Source: Caprella mutica (taxonomy: Eukaryota > Arthropoda > Malacostraca > Amphipoda > Caprellidae). Taken from it: a stretch of DNA of 64,000 bases. Location of the stretch: NCBI GenBank assembly GCA_947561585.1, contig CANNZV010000122.1, positions 124,001 to 188,000 on the forward strand, written 5' to 3'. Below the pieces are notes generated by a model that did not search any database, was not told the origin of the DNA, and was given only the letters and a program-made list of their open reading frames with translations. The translations under genes and the position numbers were made by a program. Positions 60,842 to 64,000 of the stretch are shown one piece after another (position 1 is the stretch's first letter; each line of letters begins with the position of its first letter).

Positions 60842-63829
60842 TTATTTTAAGGGTAATCTAATTAAAAAAGTGCTCCCTCTATTTATTTCAGATTCTATTT
60901 CCAAACTACCTTTTAGATATTCAACTCTTGATCGAATATTATCCAAACCAATTCCTCCTTTAACAAGAGTAGAGTCAAATCCCTTTCCATCGTCTTCAAC
61001 TGTTACTTCAATATTTTCATCTTCCACCGTCACTTGTACAATCACTTCGGTTGCTTCAGCGTGTTTGATGATATTCTTTAACAGCTCTTGTGTTACTCTA
61101 TAAATAGTAATATTTAAAGTATCCGATTCAATCAAATCTAATTGATAAGGATTAAAATGAATCTCAATTTTTTGAGTTTGAGAAATGGTTTGACACAATT
61201 CATTAATAGCATACTCCAATCCATTCTGCTCTAAAATATAAGGTGTCATTCTATGAGAAATTTCTCTTACCGACTGACAAGCCTCATCAATTAATTCTTC
61301 TGCTTTCAAAAAGTTATTATTATTTATAATATTCGGAGATTTATCAGAGATGCTACTTATTCGCATTTTGACTGTCGCCAGTACCGCTCCAAGTCCATCA
61401 TGCAATTCTTGACTAATACGTTTGCGTTCTTTTTCCTCTCCATCTATAAGTGCTTTTAATTGTTTCATTTCTTGTTCTTGTTGTAAGATCGCATATCGTT
61501 GTTTGCTTAGTTGCTTATTTTTATATTCATTAACTATGAAAACAATCAACGAGATAGCAGCAAGAATTCCTAAAGTGATAAACCACCATGTCTCCCAAAA
61601 TGGAGCCCGTATTCGAAAAGTAAAAGTAGCAGGCTGAGTGCTCCAAATAAAATCATTATTGCAAGCTCTGACTTTTAATGTGTATGTTCCATCATCAAGA
61701 TTATTGATAGTAATCTCTCTTTGAGAAGTAAGGGCACTCCATCTATTGCTAAGTCCTTCTAGTTGATATTGATATTTTATTTTAGAAGGATTTTTTAAGC
61801 TAATTCCAGTATAACTAAAGGTCAACGTATTTTCATCATGCGCCAATACCATCACCGAATCTTTTGGAAAATTATTTAAGTCAATTTTTTCTCCTGTAAT
61901 TTTTTCCATCCCTTTAATATTGACTGTAGGCTCGACTGTATTCATACTCATTATAGATGGATCAAAAGATAATAGTCCCATCGAAGTTGCTGCCCACATA
62001 ATATTATTTCTATCATTGAATAAAGAAATATTCTGATAGGCTTTTTTAAACAAGCCATCCTGTGGATTGTAATTGATAATGTGATATTCTTCTTCTTGTT
62101 TTTTTAACACAGAAAATCCAACATAGGTGCCGACCCATAAATCATCATTTTGGTTTAAAGCCAGACTTAATAAAAAATTAGAAGCGAGTCCTTTACCTTG
62201 GTCATATTCTTCAATAAATTCTAATTGTTTTTCTCCGGTAATATTCCATTTCAAAAGACCTCTTCCTTGAGTTGCAATCCACAAAGAATTATCTTTGTCG
62301 ATAACCATATCTATTATTGGAACTTGTAATTCAGTATATTTTATGAGACTACCATTTTGATAATAATACAAACCATATGTAAACCCAAACCATAAAGTGC
62401 CATGACTATCTTGAATGATACTTTTGACTGATCCACGACTGACTCCTTCATCTTCTGTATAGTTGATTACTTCCTTTAAAGTATCAGCTTGCCAATCAAA
62501 TATTAAACGCGAAACTCCTGCGGTATGCCCTACCCATATATTATAAGATTCGTCTTCAAAGACGCAAAACAAATCGGCTCCTTGCGTTATTCCTTCATCA
62601 TAAAAATAGGTATCTACTTCAGTTGCAGATTGGTACCGAGCAAGGCCATCCCAAAAAGACAAAAACCATAAATCACCATTGTGATCCTTTAGCATATCAT
62701 ACATTTCACCTTTTGGAAAATGTTTAGGGACTTCTAATTTCTCAAATTCTCCATCTGTTTTTCGAACATAATTACGCTTAGTATTTCCGCCCACTACTAG
62801 TTCTCCTTCTTTGTTTTCGATGAGAGAAAAAACTCCATTTTTAATAGCATCTGTAACTCTTTGATGCATTGTAAAGTCTCTAGGAGTCATTTTTATTAAA
62901 CCTTCTGTACTCCCCAACCAAAAGTTATGCTCTCGGTCTTTTATCATACATTGTAACAATTTGATACCCTCTGTTTCATACAATGAATGATTATAAATTT
63001 GTTTGCCTTCTTCAATAATTTTCACCCCATTTTGATCTTGAATCCAAAGTCGATTATCATGAGGTATAATAGTCAAAGCATCTTCAGAATCTTTTTCATA
63101 GGCTTGAAAAGGGGCTTTAAAATCCTTTGCCATTTTATTAATAGTGCCTTTTCTATTGCCTACTAAAACGGAATCTTTATTCAATGGAAAAATAGTTGTG
63201 ATGGCATCTTCTTCATCGATTCCTAGAGTTTTAAAATCTGTTCCGTCATAGACCATTAATTCATTAAAATCTGTAAAATAAACATTCCCAAAAGTATCAC
63301 TAGCCATAGCATTGACATCTACATTGAGATCAAAATGATGAAAAGCAGATTCTTGAAAATTGGTTTTCGCCTTTTGTAAATTTTTATTTTTCAATACAGA
63401 AATGCCAACATCTCTCCCCACCCATAGATCCCCATTTGGAGACTGATGAAGTATCCAAATAAGTTCGTTTCCTAATTCCTTATAATTAACTGCTTGAAAT
63501 TTTTGTCCGTCCCAAAAACTTATTCCTCCGTGTGTTGCTACCCACAAAGTCCCAGACTTATCTTCAAGAATATTTCTTACATAAGATGGTGTTAAACCAT
63601 CAGCAATAGTGAAATTAGTAAAGGAATAACCATCGTATCTACTCAGGCCCACAACCGTACCTATCCATAGATAACCTTTTGAATCTTGATACAAAGTGGT
63701 GACCTCTGAAGAAAGCATCCCATCTTGTGTATCAAAGATTTCATAATGAAAAGGCTGTGCCCAAAGTTGAACAGTATTCAGAAGAAATAAAATGTAGAAA
63801 AATGTTTTCATTGGAAATTTGGTCTTCAA
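60842..63829 (-). CDS. Propeller sensor histidine kinase
   Basis: 995 residues (an ATG at 63811 is an alternative start). Signal peptide, two sets of Reg_prop repeats to about 640 (GMLSSEVTTLYQDSKGYLWIGTVVGLSRYDG), Y_Y_Y domain at about 660-745, one membrane helix near 755-775, HisKA_3 dimerisation domain (ERKRISQELHDGLGAVLATVKMRIS, H810) and HATPase (about 900-990, NIIKHAEATEVIVQVTV...GIGLDNIRSRVEYLKGSLEIESE). It lacks the receiver and AraC domains of the hybrid type, fitting a conventional pair with the response regulator downstream. The periplasmic propeller suggests sensing of a polymer or glycan. Promoter lies in 63,830-64,000. Confidence 0.93.
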   Translation of the reverse strand: MKTKFPMKTFFYILFLLNTVQLWAQPFHYEIFDTQDGMLSSEVTTLYQDSKGYLWIGTVVGLSRYDGYSFTNFTIADGLTPSYVRNILEDKSGTLWVATHGGISFWDGQKFQAVNYKELGNELIWILHQSPNGDLWVGRDVGISVLKNKNLQKAKTNFQESAFHHFDLNVDVNAMASDTFGNVYFTDFNELMVYDGTDFKTLGIDEEDAITTIFPLNKDSVLVGNRKGTINKMAKDFKAPFQAYEKDSEDALTIIPHDNRLWIQDQNGVKIIEEGKQIYNHSLYETEGIKLLQCMIKDREHNFWLGSTEGLIKMTPRDFTMHQRVTDAIKNGVFSLIENKEGELVVGGNTKRNYVRKTDGEFEKLEVPKHFPKGEMYDMLKDHNGDLWFLSFWDGLARYQSATEVDTYFYDEGITQGADLFCVFEDESYNIWVGHTAGVSRLIFDWQADTLKEVINYTEDEGVSRGSVKSIIQDSHGTLWFGFTYGLYYYQNGSLIKYTELQVPIIDMVIDKDNSLWIATQGRGLLKWNITGEKQLEFIEEYDQGKGLASNFLLSLALNQNDDLWVGTYVGFSVLKKQEEEYHIINYNPQDGLFKKAYQNISLFNDRNNIMWAATSMGLLSFDPSIMSMNTVEPTVNIKGMEKITGEKIDLNNFPKDSVMVLAHDENTLTFSYTGISLKNPSKIKYQYQLEGLSNRWSALTSQREITINNLDDGTYTLKVRACNNDFIWSTQPATFTFRIRAPFWETWWFITLGILAAISLIVFIVNEYKNKQLSKQRYAILQQEQEMKQLKALIDGEEKERKRISQELHDGLGAVLATVKMRISSISDKSPNIINNNNFLKAEELIDEACQSVREISHRMTPYILEQNGLEYAINELCQTISQTQKIEIHFNPYQLDLIESDTLNITIYRVTQELLKNIIKHAEATEVIVQVTVEDENIEVTVEDDGKGFDSTLVKGGIGLDNIRSRVEYLKGSLEIESEINRGSTFLIRLPLK

Positions 63830-64000
63830 ATTAATTAGCTGCTTTGCCTCTAGTCAAAAAAATAAAATTTAAGTTACAAAGGAGTTTTCCTTATCTATAG
63901 TAAAATTCAATTAAACTGAAATAATATTTTCATAAATTTTAGAGAATGTTCATTCTTCTTTTGTTTCTTTTTGCTAGTCCGTAATTTTTCTACATTTAGT

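Noticed and set aside
1..64000. tRNA, rRNA, prophage or conjugative genes
   Set aside because: No cloverleaf-like segment, no rRNA motifs, no phage structural or mating-pair genes were found on either strand.

Overview
The window is AT-rich chromosomal DNA of a Bacteroidota bacterium. The evidence is type IX secretion C-terminal sorting domains on several secreted proteins, hybrid and propeller-type two-component sensors, poor Shine-Dalgarno usage, and Bacteroidota-type insertion sequences. No rRNA, tRNA, CRISPR array, prophage or replication origin was seen. The genus cannot be named from the sequence.

Region 1 (1 to about 35,860) reads as the interior and distal part of a very large integron-type gene cassette array. 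Nearly every gene here is on the plus strand and sits alone, or with one to three partners, between about 65-bp imperfect palindromes. These palindromes have the anatomy of attC sites: outer R boxes, an unpaired spacer, a long stem with extra-helical bases, and a variable terminal hairpin. The 3' R'' box of each intact cassette is the reverse complement of the R' box at that cassette's own 5' end, which is the signature of a cassette that was once circular. No integrase, attI or cassette promoter is present; if they exist they should lie left of base 1. Four copies of one 214-bp ORF-less cassette occur. Most cassette proteins are small and unrecognised. Recognisable ones are a PD-(D/E)XK-like nuclease, HEAT repeat, RDD, AraC, YdhR-like, DinB, GrpB, CYTH and GNAT proteins, an S41 peptidase and a 954-residue G8/beta-helix type IX secretion protein.

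The array is heavily invaded. An ISAs1 element, two IS5-family elements and an IS4-like element have clean ends and target duplications; three of them split cassette genes. From 14 kb rightward an IS1182-family element and about a dozen short deletion derivatives (MITEs) occupy the R' end of attC sites, and the attC palindromes decay in the same direction.

Region 2 (about 35.9 to 41.4 kb) is a minus-strand metalloid locus: an ECF sigma factor (SigZ type), an ArsM-type methyltransferase, a PatB/MalY-type PLP enzyme with cysteine-rich tails, a cysteine-rich thioredoxin-like membrane protein and a CcdA-like (ArsG-type) permease. All four transcription units, including the sigma gene itself, carry the same two-box promoter with exactly 15 bp between boxes, so this looks like a self-contained autoregulated regulon. 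It is bracketed by copies of the same mobile-element debris.

Region 3 (about 41.4 to 43.9 kb) holds two DinB proteins, a zinc-ribbon membrane protein and a small membrane protein among MITE scraps.

Region 4 (44 to 64 kb) looks like ordinary chromosome: a serine hydrolase, a hybrid two-component regulator beside a small secreted protein, an ECF sigma factor with a downstream membrane protein, an IS5 element, a nested palindromic repeat, three large type IX secretion substrates (beta-helix, M43-like metalloprotease, BNR/VPS10 propeller) and a propeller histidine kinase with its LuxR-type response regulator.
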